From the NCBI RefSeq assembly GCF_047663525.1, contig NC_092601.1:20223501-20287500 (forward strand): DNA of 64,000 bases, given 5' to 3'. Shown here piece after piece: positions 1 through 10,546 of the stretch (position 1 is the stretch's first letter; each line of letters starts with the position of its first letter). The notes under the pieces are model-generated. The model ran no database searches, was not told where the DNA came from, and saw only the letters and a program-made list of their open reading frames with translations. Position numbers and translations under genes: made by a program. The stretch is from Anas platyrhynchos (taxonomy: Eukaryota > Chordata > Aves > Anseriformes > Anatidae).

Positions 1-241
1 CGTGCATGATGCTGGCCGCTCCTTTCAAGCTTGGACGTAATTTTCAGGTACAGAGGCAAGTGGCCTGCTGTTTTGAAAGGATAAAACTAAAGATGGGGTC
101 CCTTTTGTTGTTGAGGAATGGGTGCTACTGCTGGCAGTTGAATGTTTATATTCTTCCTGCCTTTCTCCTTTGGTCAGGCTGAAATGCAGTGTGCATTTCA
201 CACGTGTTGTCCTTTTAATATTCAAAGCTGCAGCAAAAGCA

Positions 242-270
242 TGGGGATTGTTTCTTCTAGAAACACCCCA
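242..270 (+). other. recurrent hairpin / HSE-like block
   Basis: The block downstream of a CTGCAGC motif can fold: TGGGG pairs with CCCCA, then TGTTTCT pairs with AGAAACA around a 3-nt loop, with a 2-nt bulge. The loop region contains TTCTAGAA, a two-box heat-shock-element core. The block recurs about 22 times in the window, twice per 6-kb unit (here and at 4771-4799) and about 13 times in 25311-54440. It is usually followed by an A-rich stretch. Confidence 0.5.
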
Positions 271-421
271 GTTCCCTTGTTTGTGCTCTGCATGCTGTTG
301 AGCTAAGGCAGATTTAAAAGAAAATACAGGTAACACAAAAAACAACAAGAACAACAATAAAAAACAACATTGGCTGACTCGCTGTGAATGCAACGATCAT
401 TTAATCACTTTATTTTCCCAG

Positions 422-475
422 GTGGTGTGGATGATACTGGCTGCACTGTTGGAGCTTGGATTCGGAGAGGAACAG
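422..475 (+). other. exon-like cassette E2C (54 bp)
   Basis: It begins after a pyrimidine-rich tract ending TTTTCCCAG and ends at CAG|GTGAGC. It is 54 bp long (a multiple of three) with an open frame starting V-V-W-M-I-L. Copies with both borders preserved lie at 6465-6518, 12483-12536, 18603-18656 and 24385-24438, and diverged ones at 30067, 36042 and 48611. A shorter relative, E2B (51 bp), lies about 380 bp upstream. Whether it is ever spliced is not known. Confidence 0.4.
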
Positions 476-1589
476 GTGAGCACAGTCTTATGGTGCATCA
501 GTAGTAGTCAGCATTGTGGAGAAGGTGAGCAATGGGGCTGGAATCCTAGTGAATGCTGGTACTCTGTTTTTGCAGCTGATGATGAGCCTTCAGTTGACTA
601 AGATGACAATCAGTGCCTGTGCATTTCTTGAGGCGGAGGGACTTTACCATGCAGCAACCTGAGAGCTAAGTTGGGGGGCACCTGGGATTTGCATATCTGG
701 GGTGGCTAATGGGAGCTGGGAGCCAGAGCAGCATGGAGCGTGCTGGCTGAATAGACTTGGTGCCACTGTGAGGGTGTTTCAGGCTGGGTCACGTTCAGGC
801 TGCTTGTGGCTGGGTCACCAGCCTAATAGAAGCAGCGGGATAATTTTGTAGCGTGCGTGCGCCAGGCAGGACAGTTTCCTTCTGTTCGTCTGTCTTGTAG
901 TGTTGCTTCTGCAGTGTCTTTTCTGTGCTTCTCGGGTCTTGATATCCTCCTGGCTTTTTAGATTGGACTGACTAGACAGGCGACTTGGTAGCTGTGCTGA
1001 AGGGCCTCAATGCTTGTTTTGTCATCATGACTCTGATCCGAGCACTTCTTGTCTTGCAGTCGCTGCTTGAAGTGCAGATCTGTTTGAGGTCTTGCGATCT
1101 CAAACCGAATATGATGCACATCTCTTTCCATCCTCACTCTTGCAGAAGACATCTGGGCCGCATCAGGAGCTCTTGCTTGGGAATTGATTTCCTAAGCGTC
1201 TTCTTAGGGGGTTTTCACTCCCCATCCCTCTGGTCTCTTGTCCTGAAGGCAGGCTTTTTAGGCCTCCATCATCCCAGTTCTGGCAGTTGCTTCCAGTCGC
1301 GTGTCGTGACATTCGAGTCTCTGGTAGGGTCTGGTGCAGAGCACCTGTTCTGACTTGCTGTTGCTGTAGGGCTTTCTTTTTGGGGGTCACTTTTTCTTGC
1401 GCCTAGTGTTGTGTGTTTTGTTTGTAGTGTTTGTGGCGTGCCTGTGTGTGTACGTGTTTGGTCTGGAGCTGTCCTGCCTGGCAGTTAGTGATTAATGTGG
1501 CAGTGCATGGGTGTACTAATACATTGTCTGGACTGTGTTGGTGAAGACATCCGGTCTGCCTCTGGGCACTTGCTGAAGGGCATCTAGCA

Positions 1590-1975
1590 CAGTATATGTG
1601 TTTGCGAGCAACTTCTCGTTTACCTCTATTTATTTAAAAAATTGTAAAATTTAATTGCAATCCAGTTTGGGACCAGTCATGTATGACACCAGGGGGCTTG
1701 TCCGGGAGGGCTTTGGTTCCTGAATTCTTATTTGATCTAGGAGAGGCGCCCCAGCATTTGGTGGCTGCTGTTCAAGTCTGGTCGGGACTAATGGCATCTC
1801 GAACCTGAATAAAGGTAAGCTAAGGTTTTGATTTTTTTTTTCAGCTCCCTTGCTGGCTGCAGCACTATATTTTGCCCGTAATTCTGCGTGTGAAGATCTG
1901 AATGAAGACAACGGAGTCGTAAGAGTTTAAAGCGTATACTGTTCTGTTGGATGGGTTTTGGTTCAAAAGTTTTTT
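1590..1975 (+). mobile_element. retroviral leader remnant, copy 1
   Basis: The leader-like sequence contains AGGGGGCTTGTCCGGGAG at 1691-1708, which matches a tRNA-Pro-type primer binding site at 15 of 18 positions. A GGTAAGCT donor-like site lies about 105 bases downstream, as in gammaretroviral leaders. The same leader at 54440-54842 continues into a gag remnant, so this copy is a truncated relic: the gag and LTR part is missing and the sequence jumps at about 1962 to telomere-proximal DNA. It also contains AATAAA at 1808. The 11-base core at 1687-1697 equally matches the centre of a CTCF site. Confidence 0.5.
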
Positions 1976-2028
1976 AGTGTTAGGGCTTGAGGCTTTTTTG
2001 AAAGGGTGGTAAGTGCTTGGGTTCCAGT

Positions 2029-2111
2029 GAGTGCTGGTAAATGTAGTTCTCGAACACTGGGCCTGTGATGGGTCAAGCCAGCTGCCTGGGGAATGCTGGT
2101 AGGCGTAGTTT
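2029..2111 (-). promoter_or_regulatory. pair of ZNF143/SBS-like motifs, copy 1
   Basis: On the minus strand two sites read ACTACATTTACCAGCACTC (2029-2050) and ACTACGCCTACCAGCATTCC (2091-2111). Both are close to the ZNF143/THAP11 SBS consensus ACTACAATTCCCAGAATGC. They sit just left of the telomere-like block. The match is by eye; binding is inferred. Confidence 0.35.
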
Positions 2112-2160
2112 TCCGGCACCGGGCTTCCAGGAGGCCATGTTTGGTGCCCAGAGCATGCCG

Positions 2161-2506
2161 GGTGGGGGTTGGGGGTAAGGGGGGTTGGGGGGTCAGGGGT
2201 TAGGGGGGTTAGGGTTAGAGGGTTAGAGTTGGGGTTAGATCCGTTAGGGTTGGGGGGTTAGGGTTGGGGGGTCGGGGGTTAGGGGGTTAGGGGGTTAGCT
2301 GGTTGGGGTTGGGGGGTTAGTGGGTTGGGGGGTTAGGATTAGAGGGTTAGGGTTACATCCGTTAGGGTTAGGGGGTTAGGGTTGGGGGGTCGGGGGTTAG
2401 GGTTAGATCCGTTAGGGTTAGGAGGTTAGGGTTGGGGGGTTGGGGGTTAGGGTTGGGGGGTTGGGGGTTAGGGTTAGATCCGTTAGGGTTAGGGGGTTAT
2501 GGGCCC
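2161..2506 (+). repeat. degenerate TTAGGG-like block A, copy 1
   Basis: An irregular mixture of GGTTAGGG, GGTTGGGGG and TTAGATCCGTTAGGG. The AGATCCG marker is the same one that punctuates the terminal block 56985-60301, so this internal block derives from telomere-adjacent sequence. The G-rich strand is the plus strand. Confidence 0.9.
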
Positions 2507-2558
2507 GGGCACATTTTAGCGCGGCGCCGCCCGGACCCATTTTAGCGCGGCTCAGCGA
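2507..2558 (+). repeat. two 26-bp CpG units joining to the 77-bp array
   Basis: One canonical and one variant 26-bp unit (GGGCACATTTTAGCGCGG type). The second runs without a break into the tail of a 77-bp monomer (CATTTGCGGGGCGCACC), so the two repeat families meet at a hybrid unit. The same junction is found at 8550-8601, 14568-14619 and 20688-20739. Confidence 0.8.
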
Positions 2559-3851
2559 CATTTGCGGGGCGCACCGGGGGGGGGGTCCATGGGGCTAGGG
2601 GGGACCCCAACGAGGGGGGGGGGAACCAAAACGAGGGGGGAACCAAGTGTGCGGGGTGCTGTTTCCGAGGGGACACATTTGTGGGACGCACCGGGGGGGG
2701 GAACCAAAATGAGGGGGGAACCATTTGTGCGGGGTGCTGTTTCCGTGGGGACGCATTTGCGTGGCGCACCGGGGGGAAACAAAATGAGGGGGGAACCAAG
2801 TGTGCGGGTGCAGTTTCCGGGGGGACACATTTGCGGGGCGCACCGGGGGGAACCAAAATGAGGGGGGAACCAAGTGTGTGGGGTTTTGTTTCCGGGGGGA
2901 CACATTTGCGTGGCGCACCGGGGGGGGGGGAACCAAAATGAGGGGGGAACCAAGTGTGCGGGGTGCTGTTTCCGGGGGGACACATTTGCGTGGCGCACCG
3001 GGGGGAACCAAAATGAGGGGGGAACCAAGTGTGCGGGGTTTTGTTTCCGGGGGGACACATTTGCGAGTCGCACGGGGGGGAACCAAAATGAGGGGGGAAC
3101 CAAGTGTGCCGGGTTCCGTTGCCGGGGGGACACATTTGCGGGGCGCACCATGGGAACCAAAACGAGGGGGGAACCAAGTGTGCGGGGTGCTGTTTCCGTG
3201 GGGACACATTTGTGGGGCGCACCGGGGGGGGGGAACCAAAATGAGGGGGGAACCATTTGTGCGGGGTGCTGTTTCCGTGGGGACGCATTTGCGTGGCGCA
3301 CCGCGGGGAAACAAAATGAGGGGGGAACCAAGTGTGTGGGGTTTTGTTTCCGGGGGGACACATTTGCGTGGCGCACCGGGGGGGGGGAACCAAAATGAGG
3401 GGGGAACCAAGTGTGCGGGGTGCTGTTTCCGGGGGGACACATTTGCGTGGCGCACCGGGGGGAACCAAAATGAGGGGGGAACCAAGTGTGCGGGGTTTTG
3501 TTTCCGGGGGGACACATTTGCGAGTCGCACCGGGGGGAACCAAAATGAGGGGGGAACCAAGTGTGCCGGGTTCCGTTGCCGGGGGGACACATTTGCGGGG
3601 CGCACCAGGGGAACCAAAATGATGGGGGAACCAAGTGTGCGGGGTGCTGTTTCCGTGGGGACGCATTTGCGGGGCGCACTGGGGGGGGGAACCAAAATGA
3701 GGGGGGAACCAAGTGTGCGGGGTGTTGTTTCCGTGGGAACGCTTTTGCGGGGCGCACTGGGTAGGGGGAACCAAAATGAGGGGGGAACCAAGTGTGCGGG
3801 GTGCTGTTTCCGGGGGGACGCATTTGCGGGGAGCACCTGAGGGGGGGTCCA
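2559..3851 (+). repeat. ~77-bp G-rich minisatellite, 16 copies (unit 1)
   Basis: Sixteen monomers start with AACCAAAATGAG or a close variant (first at 2630, last at 3768). Lengths vary by 75-80 bp through the G-runs. The variants fall into an ordered set of seven types (1-7), followed by the same set without type 3, followed by three terminal types. Open frames of over 400 codons on both strands arise because the monomer lacks stops; I do not consider them genes. Confidence 0.95.
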
Positions 3852-4303
3852 TAGGGTTAGGGTTGGGGGGGTCGGGGGTTAGGGTTGGGGGGTTAGGGTT
3901 GGGGGTTACGGTTAGAGGGTTAGGGTTAGATCCGTTAGGGTTGGGGGGTTAGGGTTGGGGGTTTAGGGGGTTGGGGTTTAGGGTTAGAGGGTTAGGGTTA
4001 GATCCGTTAGGGTTAGGGGGTTAGGGTTGGGGGTTAGGGGGTTGAGGGGTTAGGATTAGGGGGTTTGGGGGTTAGAGTTAGGGGGTTAGGGTTGGGTGGT
4101 TGGGTTTGGGGGGTTGGGGTTGGGGGGTCGGGGGTTAGGGTTGGGGGTTAAGGGGTTGGGGGGTTAGGGTTAGGGGGTTAGGGTTAGATCCGTTAGGGTT
4201 AGGGGGCTAGGGTTAGATCCGTTAGGGTTAGGGGGCTAGGGTTGGGGGGTTAGGGGGTTGGGGGGCTAGGGTAAGAGGGTTAGGGTTAGGGGTTTATGTG
4301 CCC
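3852..4303 (+). repeat. degenerate TTAGGG-like block B, copy 1
   Basis: About 450 bp of GGTTAGGG/GGTTGGGGG with AGATCCG markers, lying between the minisatellite and the 26-bp array. Same strand orientation as the telomere. Confidence 0.9.
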
Positions 4304-4526
4304 GGGCACATTTTAGCGCGGCGCCGCCCGGGCACATTTTAGCGCGGCGCCGCCCGGGCACATTTTAGCGCGGCGCCGCCCGGACACATTTTAGCGCGAC
4401 GCTGCCCGGACAGATTTTAGCGCGGCGCCGCCCGGCCAAATAATAGGGAGGCGCCGCCCGGACACATTTTAGCGCGGCGATGCCCGCACGCATTTTAGCG
4501 CAGCACCGCCCGGGCACATTTCTCAG
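4304..4526 (+). repeat. 26-bp CpG-dense array, 8 copies plus a partial (unit 1)
   Basis: Three perfect units (GGGCACATTTTAGCGCGGCG...) are followed by five diverged units and a 15-base partial copy ending TTTCTCAG. The next bases are GTAAGTG, so the array ends in a consensus 5' splice site CAG|GTAAGT at 4526/4527. Units are rich in CpG and contain the palindromes CCCGGG and GGCGCC. It could act as a CpG-island promoter and first exon, as CpG-rich tandem repeats do for human TERRA; that is inference. Confidence 0.9.
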
Positions 4527-7500
4527 GTAAGTGTAGTGAGCAGCTGAGGTAAAGGAGCTGGGAACAGAGAGGTATTGCACAACTGTATGTTGCATCAGTA
4601 GTAGTGAGCGTTGTGCAGAAGGTGGGTATCAGTGCTGGCATGCTAGTGAATGCTGGTTCTCTGTTTTTGCTAGCGATGATGAACCTGTTTGACATAATTC
4701 CATTTGAAAAAGTTCCAATTACTGGCCTGGTTGTGTTGTCCTTTCAATATTAAAAGCTGCAGCAAAAGCATGGGGATTGTTGCTTCTAGAAACACCCCAG
4801 TTCTCTTGTCTGCTCTCTGCATATTGTTCAGGTAAAGCAGATTTAAAAAACAAGCAAACATAATGAAAACCAGCTGCTGCTGCTCCTGTTCTGTTCCTAC
4901 TTTCTTGTGCTTTGTCCCTCCCCTTTACAACGTGGTCTGGATTGAATGCTGGGCGGGGCCAAATGGTATATGAACCTCAGGCATGGCATTAGAGAGCTCC
5001 TTCTGCCTGGGCTGCTCCTTGGGGTAAGTGCTTTGTTTTTCCTTCAGTCAATTGCAGGGTTCTCTAGGCAGGCTGGAGTTTATAGATTTCTAGAATTTTT
5101 AAGTGCTTGGAATTCACTCAATAGAGGGATATTTAGTAGAGGTTGCTGTCTCACTTTTTTTTGTGATGGTGGGATACTTTTCTGTTTTTGAGCTATGTTT
5201 TAATCTCTAGATGTATACACCTACTTGTGTAATTTTCCAGAGGACTAAAACCAGCCTCATTTCATGCTGCATATGGCTTGGCAGTGTAGATGCAGCATTA
5301 CCAAGAGCCTGAGCAGGGTTGTATCAGAGCCTCCTTTTTCCTTTGCAAAGGGTATGTCTGTGATTACCCCTGCCAGGGCTGCTGTGTGTGCATGTCTTTT
5401 TGGCATTTGCGGAGCTCAGTTGTTTTTTTTTTTTTGTGTGTGTGTGTGTGTGTGTGTATGTTTTAAGTTTTTATTTTCTTGATGGGCAAATAGTGTGTGT
5501 GCTGAGCGTGGTTGGCAGGAGGATGTGGGGAGCTGCTCAGGACCGGTAGGTTTGGTTTCTCGGAGCGTGTGGCAGCCTTCCTGTGTGATGTGACGGATTG
5601 TTGGGCGGTAACATTCCAGCTTGTGTGTCTTAGGCAATGTAGCTTGAGTAGTGTGTGTTGTGTGGCCTGGGCAGAGTTTAGAGTGGTGCTGTGAGCGAGG
5701 AATCTGAGTTAGACCTGGTGAGCAGCTGAAGTACCGGAGCTGGGAAGAGAGAGGTATTGCAGCAGGTACGCTGTGGCTGTGAGGTGCCTCAGAGTGTGCT
5801 TTTCTCTTGTCTCTGCAGGTGCTTTGTGCAGTCGTGAACAGGGAAGGGAAATCCTCACGTCACAAAGCTCTGAGGGAAGGTGAGTGTTGTCAGCCTGGTC
5901 ATCCCTTATCTGAAGCGAAGGGAAGACGCTCAGGTGTTTCCCTGTGAGGGTTGGAGGTGAGGCTGATTGGGATAGAGGAGCAGTGTGGCAGGTGGGTGCT
6001 TGTAAGCACAGTGGTCCTTTTGTCCTTTTGTGTTCCCAGGTGGCGTGCATGATGCTGGCCGCTCCTTTCAAGCTTGGACGTAATTTTCAGGTACAGAGGC
6101 AAGTGGCCTGCTGTTTTGAAAGGATAAAACTAAAGATGGGGTCCCTTTTGTTGTTGAGGAATGGGTGCTACTGCTGGCAGTTGAATGTTTATATTCTTCC
6201 TGCCTTTCTCCTTTGGTCAGGCTGAAATGCAGTGTGCATTTCACACGTGTTGTCCTTTTAATATTCAAAGCTGCAGCAAAAGCATGGGGATTGTTTCTTC
6301 TAGAAACACCCCAGTTCCCTTGTTTGTGCTCTGCATGCTGTTGAGCTAAGGCAGATTTAAAAGAAAATACAGGTAACACAAAAAACAACAAGAACAACAA
6401 TAAAAAACAACATTGGCTGACTCGCTGTGAATGCAACGATCATTTAATCACTTTATTTTCCCAGGTGGTGTGGATGATACTGGCTGCACTGTTGGAGCTT
6501 GGATTCGGAGAGGAACAGGTGAGCACAGTCTTATGGTGCATCAGTAGTAGTCAGCATTGTGGAGAAGGTGAGCAATGGGGCTGGAATCCTAGTGAATGCT
6601 GGTACTCTGTTTTTGCAGCTGATGATGAGCCTTCAGTTGACTAAGATGACAATCAGTGCCTGTGCATTTCTTGAGGCGGAGGGACTTTACCATGCAGCAA
6701 CCTGAGAGCTAAGTTGGGGGGCACCTGGGATTTGCATATCTGGGGTGGCTAATGGGAGCTGGGAGCCAGAGCAGCATGGAGCGTGCTGGCTGAATAGACT
6801 TGGTGCCACTGTGAGGGTGTTTCAGGCTGGGTCACGTTCAGGCTGCTTGTGGCTGGGTCACCAGCCTAATAGAAGCAGCGGGATAATTTTGTAGCGTGCG
6901 TGCGCCAGGCAGGACAGTTTCCTTCTGTTCGTCTGTCTTGTAGTGTTGCTTCTGCAGTGTCTTTTCTGTGCTTCTCGGGTCTTGATATCCTCCTGGCTTT
7001 TTAGATTGGACTGACTAGACAGGCGACTTGGTAGCTGTGCTGAAGGGCCTCAATGCTTGTTTTGTCATCATGACTCTGATCCGAGCACTTCTTGTCTTGC
7101 AGTCGCTGCTTGAAGTGCAGATCTGTTTGAGGTCTTGCGATCTCAAACCGAATATGATGCACATCTCTTTCCATCCTCACTCTTGCAGAAGACATCTGGG
7201 CCGCATCAGGAGCTCTTGCTTGGGAATTGATTTCCTAAGCGTCTTCTTAGGGGGTTTTCACTCCCCATCCCTCTGGTCTCTTGTCCTGAAGGCAGGCTTT
7301 TTAGGCCTCCATCATCCCAGTTCTGGCAGTTGCTTCCAGTCGCGTGTCGTGACATTCGAGTCTCTGGTAGGGTCTGGTGCAGAGCACCTGTTCTGACTTG
7401 CTGTTGCTGTAGGGCTTTCTTTTTGGGGGTCACTTTTTCTTGCGCCTAGTGTTGTGTGTTTTGTTTGTAGTGTTTGTGGCGTGCCTGTGTGTGTACGTGT

Positions 7501-7632
7501 TTGGTCTGGAGCTGTCCTGCCTGGCAGTTAGTGATTAATGTGGCAGTGCATGGGTGTACTAATACATTGTCTGGACTGTGTTGGTGAAGACATCCGGTCT
7601 GCCTCTGGGCACTTGCTGAAGGGCATCTAGCA
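4527..7632 (+). other. exon-like cassette block spanning units 1/2
   Basis: No gene is recognised. From left to right: consensus donor at 4527; hairpin block 4771-4799; a relative of cassette E6 near 4946-5037 whose acceptor AG is lost (ACAACGTGG) but whose GTAAGT donor remains; a T-run plus (GT)n microsatellite about 5430-5460; E1 5819-5879; E2B 6040-6090; hairpin block around 6285-6313; E2C 6465-6518; and acceptor-like sites near 7102 and 7188. Relative to 29450-29830, about 360 bp including a conserved AATAAA is missing at about 6240. Confidence 0.45.
5819..5879 (+). other. exon-like cassette E1 (61 bp), unit 1
   Basis: The acceptor tract TTTTCTCTTGTCTCTGCAG is followed by 61 bp and the donor AAG|GTGAGT. 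All eight copies in the window keep both borders and the length, although up to about a fifth of the interior differs. Frame 0 is open for 20 codons in every copy. The gap to the next cassette (E2B) is 160 bp, a plausible bird intron length. Protein coding is not supported by anything else seen here; a spliced non-coding RNA is the preferred reading. Confidence 0.45.
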
Positions 7633-8018
7633 CAGTATATGTGTTTGCGAGCAACTTCTCGTTTACCTCTATTTATTTAAAAAATTGTAAAATTTAATTG
7701 CAATCCAGTTTGGGACCAGTCATGTATGACACCAGGGGGCTTGTCCGGGAGGGCTTTGGTTCCTGAATTCTTATTTGATCTAGGAGAGGCGCCCCAGCAT
7801 TTGGTGGCTGCTGTTCAAGTCTGGTCGGGACTAATGGCATCTCGAACCTGAATAAAGGTAAGCTAAGGTTTTGATTTTTTTTTTCAGCTCCCTTGCTGGC
7901 TGCAGCACTATATTTTGCCCGTAATTCTGCGTGTGAAGATCTGAATGAAGACAACGGAGTCGTAAGAGTTTAAAGCGTATACTGTTCTGTTGGATGGGTT
8001 TTGGTTCAAAAGTTTTTT
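7633..8018 (+). mobile_element. retroviral leader remnant, copy 2
   Basis: Same relic as in copy 1. The primer-binding-site-like 18-mer is at 7734-7751 and the CTCF-core-like 11-mer at 7730-7740. Confidence 0.5.
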
Positions 8019-8071
8019 AGTGTTAGGGCTTGAGGCTTTTTTGAAAGGGTGGTAAGTGCTTGGGTTCCAGT

Positions 8072-8154
8072 GAGTGCTGGTAAATGTAGTTCTCGAACAC
8101 TGGGCCTGTGATGGGTCAAGCCAGCTGCCTGGGGAATGCTGGTAGGCGTAGTTT
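8072..8154 (-). promoter_or_regulatory. pair of ZNF143/SBS-like motifs, copy 2
   Basis: Same two ACTAC...CCAGCA motifs, about 60 bp apart, unchanged from copy 1. Confidence 0.35.
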
Positions 8155-8203
8155 TCCGGCACCGGGCTTCCAGGAGGCCATGTTTGGTGCCCAGAGCATG
8201 CCG

Positions 8204-8549
8204 GGTGGGGGTTGGGGGTAAGGGGGGTTGGGGGGTCAGGGGTTAGGGGGGTTAGGGTTAGAGGGTTAGAGTTGGGGTTAGATCCGTTAGGGTTGGGGGG
8301 TTAGGGTTGGGGGGTCGGGGGTTAGGAGGTTAGGGGGTTAGCTGGTTGGGGTTGGGGGGTTAGTGGGTTGGGGGGTTAGGATTAGAGGGTTAGGGTTACA
8401 TCCGTTAGGGTTAGGGGGTTAGGGTTGGGGGGTCGGGGGTTAGGGTTAGATCCGTTAGGGTTAGGAGGTTAGGGTTGGGGGGTTGGGGGTTAGGGTTGGG
8501 GGGTTGGGGGTTAGGGTTAGATCCGTTAGGGTTAGGGGGTTATGGGCCC
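8204..8549 (+). repeat. degenerate TTAGGG-like block A, copy 2
   Basis: As copy 1 with scattered single-base differences (for example TTAGGAGG near 8323). Confidence 0.9.
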
Positions 8550-8601
8550 GGGCACATTTTAGCGCGGCGCCGCCCGGACCCATTTTAGCGCGGCTCAGCG
8601 A

Positions 8602-9893
8602 CATTTGCGGGGCGCACCGGGGGGGGGGTCCATGGGGCTAGGGGGGACCCCAACGAGGGGGGGGGGAACCAAAACGAGGGGGGAACCAAGTGTGCGGGGT
8701 GCTGTTTCCGAGGGGACACATTTGTGGGACGCACCGGGGGGGGGGAACCAAAATGAGGGGGGAACCATTTGTGCGGGGTGCTGTTTCCGTGGGGACGCAT
8801 TTGCGTGGCGCACCGGGGGGAAACAAAATGAGGGGGGAACCAAGTGTGCGGGTGCAGTTTCCGGGGGGACACATTTGCGGGGCGCACCGGGGGGAACCAA
8901 AATGAGGGGGGAACCAAGTGTGTGGGGTTTTGTTTCCGGGGGGACACATTTGCGTGGCGCACCGGGGGGGGGAACCAAAATGAGGGGGGAACCAAGTGTG
9001 CGGGGTGCTGTTTCCGGGGGGACACATTTGCGTGGCGCACCGGGGGGAACCAAAATGAGGGGGGAACCAAGTGTGCGGGGTTTTGTTTCCGGGGGGACAC
9101 ATTTGCGAGTCGCACGGGGGGGAACCAAAATGAGGGGGGAACCAAGTGTGCCGGGTTCCGTTGCCGGGGGGACACATTTGCGGGGCGCACCATGGGAACC
9201 AAAACGAGGGGGGAACCAAGTGTGCGGGGTGCTGTTTCCGTGGGGACACATTTGTGGGGCGCACCGGGGGGGGGGAACCAAAATGAGGGGGGAACCATTT
9301 GTGCGGGGTGCTGTTTCCGTGGGGACGCATTTGCGTGGCGCACCGCGGGGAAACAAAATGAGGGGGGAACCAAGTGTGTGGGGTTTTGTTTCCGGGGGGA
9401 CACATTTGCGTGGCGCACCGGGGGGGGGGAACCAAAATGAGGGGGGAACCAAGTGTGCGGGGTGCTGTTTCCGGGGGGACACATTTGCGTGGCGCACCGG
9501 GGGGAACCAAAATGAGGGGGGAACCAAGTGTGCGGGGTTTTGTTTCCGGGGGGACACATTTGCGAGTCGCACCGGGGGGAACCAAAATGAGGGGGGAACC
9601 AAGTGTGCCGGGTTCCGTTGCCGGGGGGACACATTTGCGGGGCGCACCAGGGGAACCAAAATGATGGGGGAACCAAGTGTGCGGGGTGCTGTTTCCGTGG
9701 GGACGCATTTGCGGGGCGCACTGGGGGGGGGAACCAAAATGAGGGGGGAACCAAGTGTGCGGGGTGTTGTTTCCGTGGGAACGCTTTTGCGGGGCGCACT
9801 GGGTAGGGGGAACCAAAATGAGGGGGGAACCAAGTGTGCGGGGTGCTGTTTCCGGGGGGACGCATTTGCGGGGAGCACCTGAGGGGGGGTCCA
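8602..9893 (+). repeat. ~77-bp G-rich minisatellite, 16 copies (unit 2)
   Basis: Same order of variants as unit 1, including the missing type 3 in the second heptamer. Only G-run lengths differ. Confidence 0.95.
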
Positions 9894-10323
9894 TAGGGTT
9901 AGGGTTGGGGGGTTAGGGTTGGGGGTTACGGTTAGAGGGTTAGGGTTAGATCCGTTAGGGTTGGGGGGTTAGGGTTGGGGGTTTAGGGGGTTGGGGTTTA
10001 GGGTTAGAGGGTTAGGGTTAGATCCGTTAGGGTTAGGGGGTTAGGGTTGGGGGTTAGGGGGTTGAGGGGTTAGGATTAGGGGGTTTGGGGGTTAGAGTTA
10101 GGGGGTTAGGGTTGGGTGGTTGGGTTTGGGGGGTTGGGGTTGGGGGGTCGGGGGTTAGGGTTGGGGGTTAAGGGGTTGGGGGGTTAGGGTTAGGGGGTTA
10201 GGGTTAGATCCGTTAGGGTTAGGGGGCTAGGGTTAGATCCGTTAGGGTTAGGGGGCTAGGGTTGGGGGGTTAGGGGGTTGGGGGGCTAGGGTAAGAGGGT
10301 TAGGGTTAGGGGTTTATGTGCCC
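9894..10323 (+). repeat. degenerate TTAGGG-like block B, copy 2
   Basis: As copy 1 but about 22 bp shorter at its left end, where one GGTCGGGGG-type subunit is absent. Confidence 0.9.
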
Positions 10324-10546
10324 GGGCACATTTTAGCGCGGCGCCGCCCGGGCACATTTTAGCGCGGCGCCGCCCGGGCACATTTTAGCGCGGCGCCGCC
10401 CGGACACATTTTAGCGCGACGCTGCCCGGACAGATTTTAGCGCGGCGCCGCCCGGCCAAATAATAGGGAGGCGCCGCCCGGACACATTTTAGCGCGGCGA
10501 TGCCCGCACGCATTTTAGCGCAGCACCGCCCGGGCACATTTCTCAG
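10324..10546 (+). repeat. 26-bp CpG-dense array, 8 copies plus a partial (unit 2)
   Basis: Same order of unit variants as in unit 1, ending at CAG|GTAAGTG (10546/10547). Confidence 0.9.

Larger units (their letters stand above)
1..6043 (+). repeat. 6-kb subtelomeric tandem unit, copy 1
   Basis: The first bases of the window recur at 6044, 12062, 18182 and 23964, so this is the first of four complete tandem copies. From this phase the unit contains: exon-like cassettes (1-1590), retroviral leader remnant (1590-1975), ZNF143-like pair (2029-2111), degenerate TTAGGG block (2161-2506), 26-bp units (2507-2558), about 77-bp minisatellite (2559-3851), second degenerate TTAGGG block (3852-4303), 26-bp CpG array (4304-4526) and further cassettes (4527-6043). 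All telomere-like tracts face the same way as the terminal telomere. A private variant is T at about 4730, where copies 2-4 have C. Confidence 0.95.

Noticed and set aside
25..393. 122-codon minus-strand frame repeated in each 6-kb unit
   Set aside because: Its conservation only mirrors the near-identity of the units. It lies antisense to the hairpin block and A-rich tract, and frames in diverged copies are different.
573..660. Possible box C/D snoRNA (ATGATGA near a GCAGCTGATGATGAGCC motif)
   Set aside because: The box C match is present, but no CTGA box D lies at a suitable distance and no terminal stem pairs. The motif is probably part of a cassette border.
2542..3894. Overlapping open frames of 340-460 codons on both strands in the 77-bp arrays (and at 8585-9894, 14603-15992, 20723-21800)
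   Set aside because: The monomer has almost no stop codons in any frame, its length is not a fixed multiple of three, and G-run changes shift the frame between units. All frames are open at once, which indicates composition and not selection.
4304..4526. CRISPR-like appearance of short regular repeats
   Set aside because: Units abut with no unique spacers, and the window is a vertebrate chromosome end.
5430..5460. T-run followed by (GT)n, also near 28835 and 34640
   Set aside because: Ordinary microsatellite; length differences between copies are expected.
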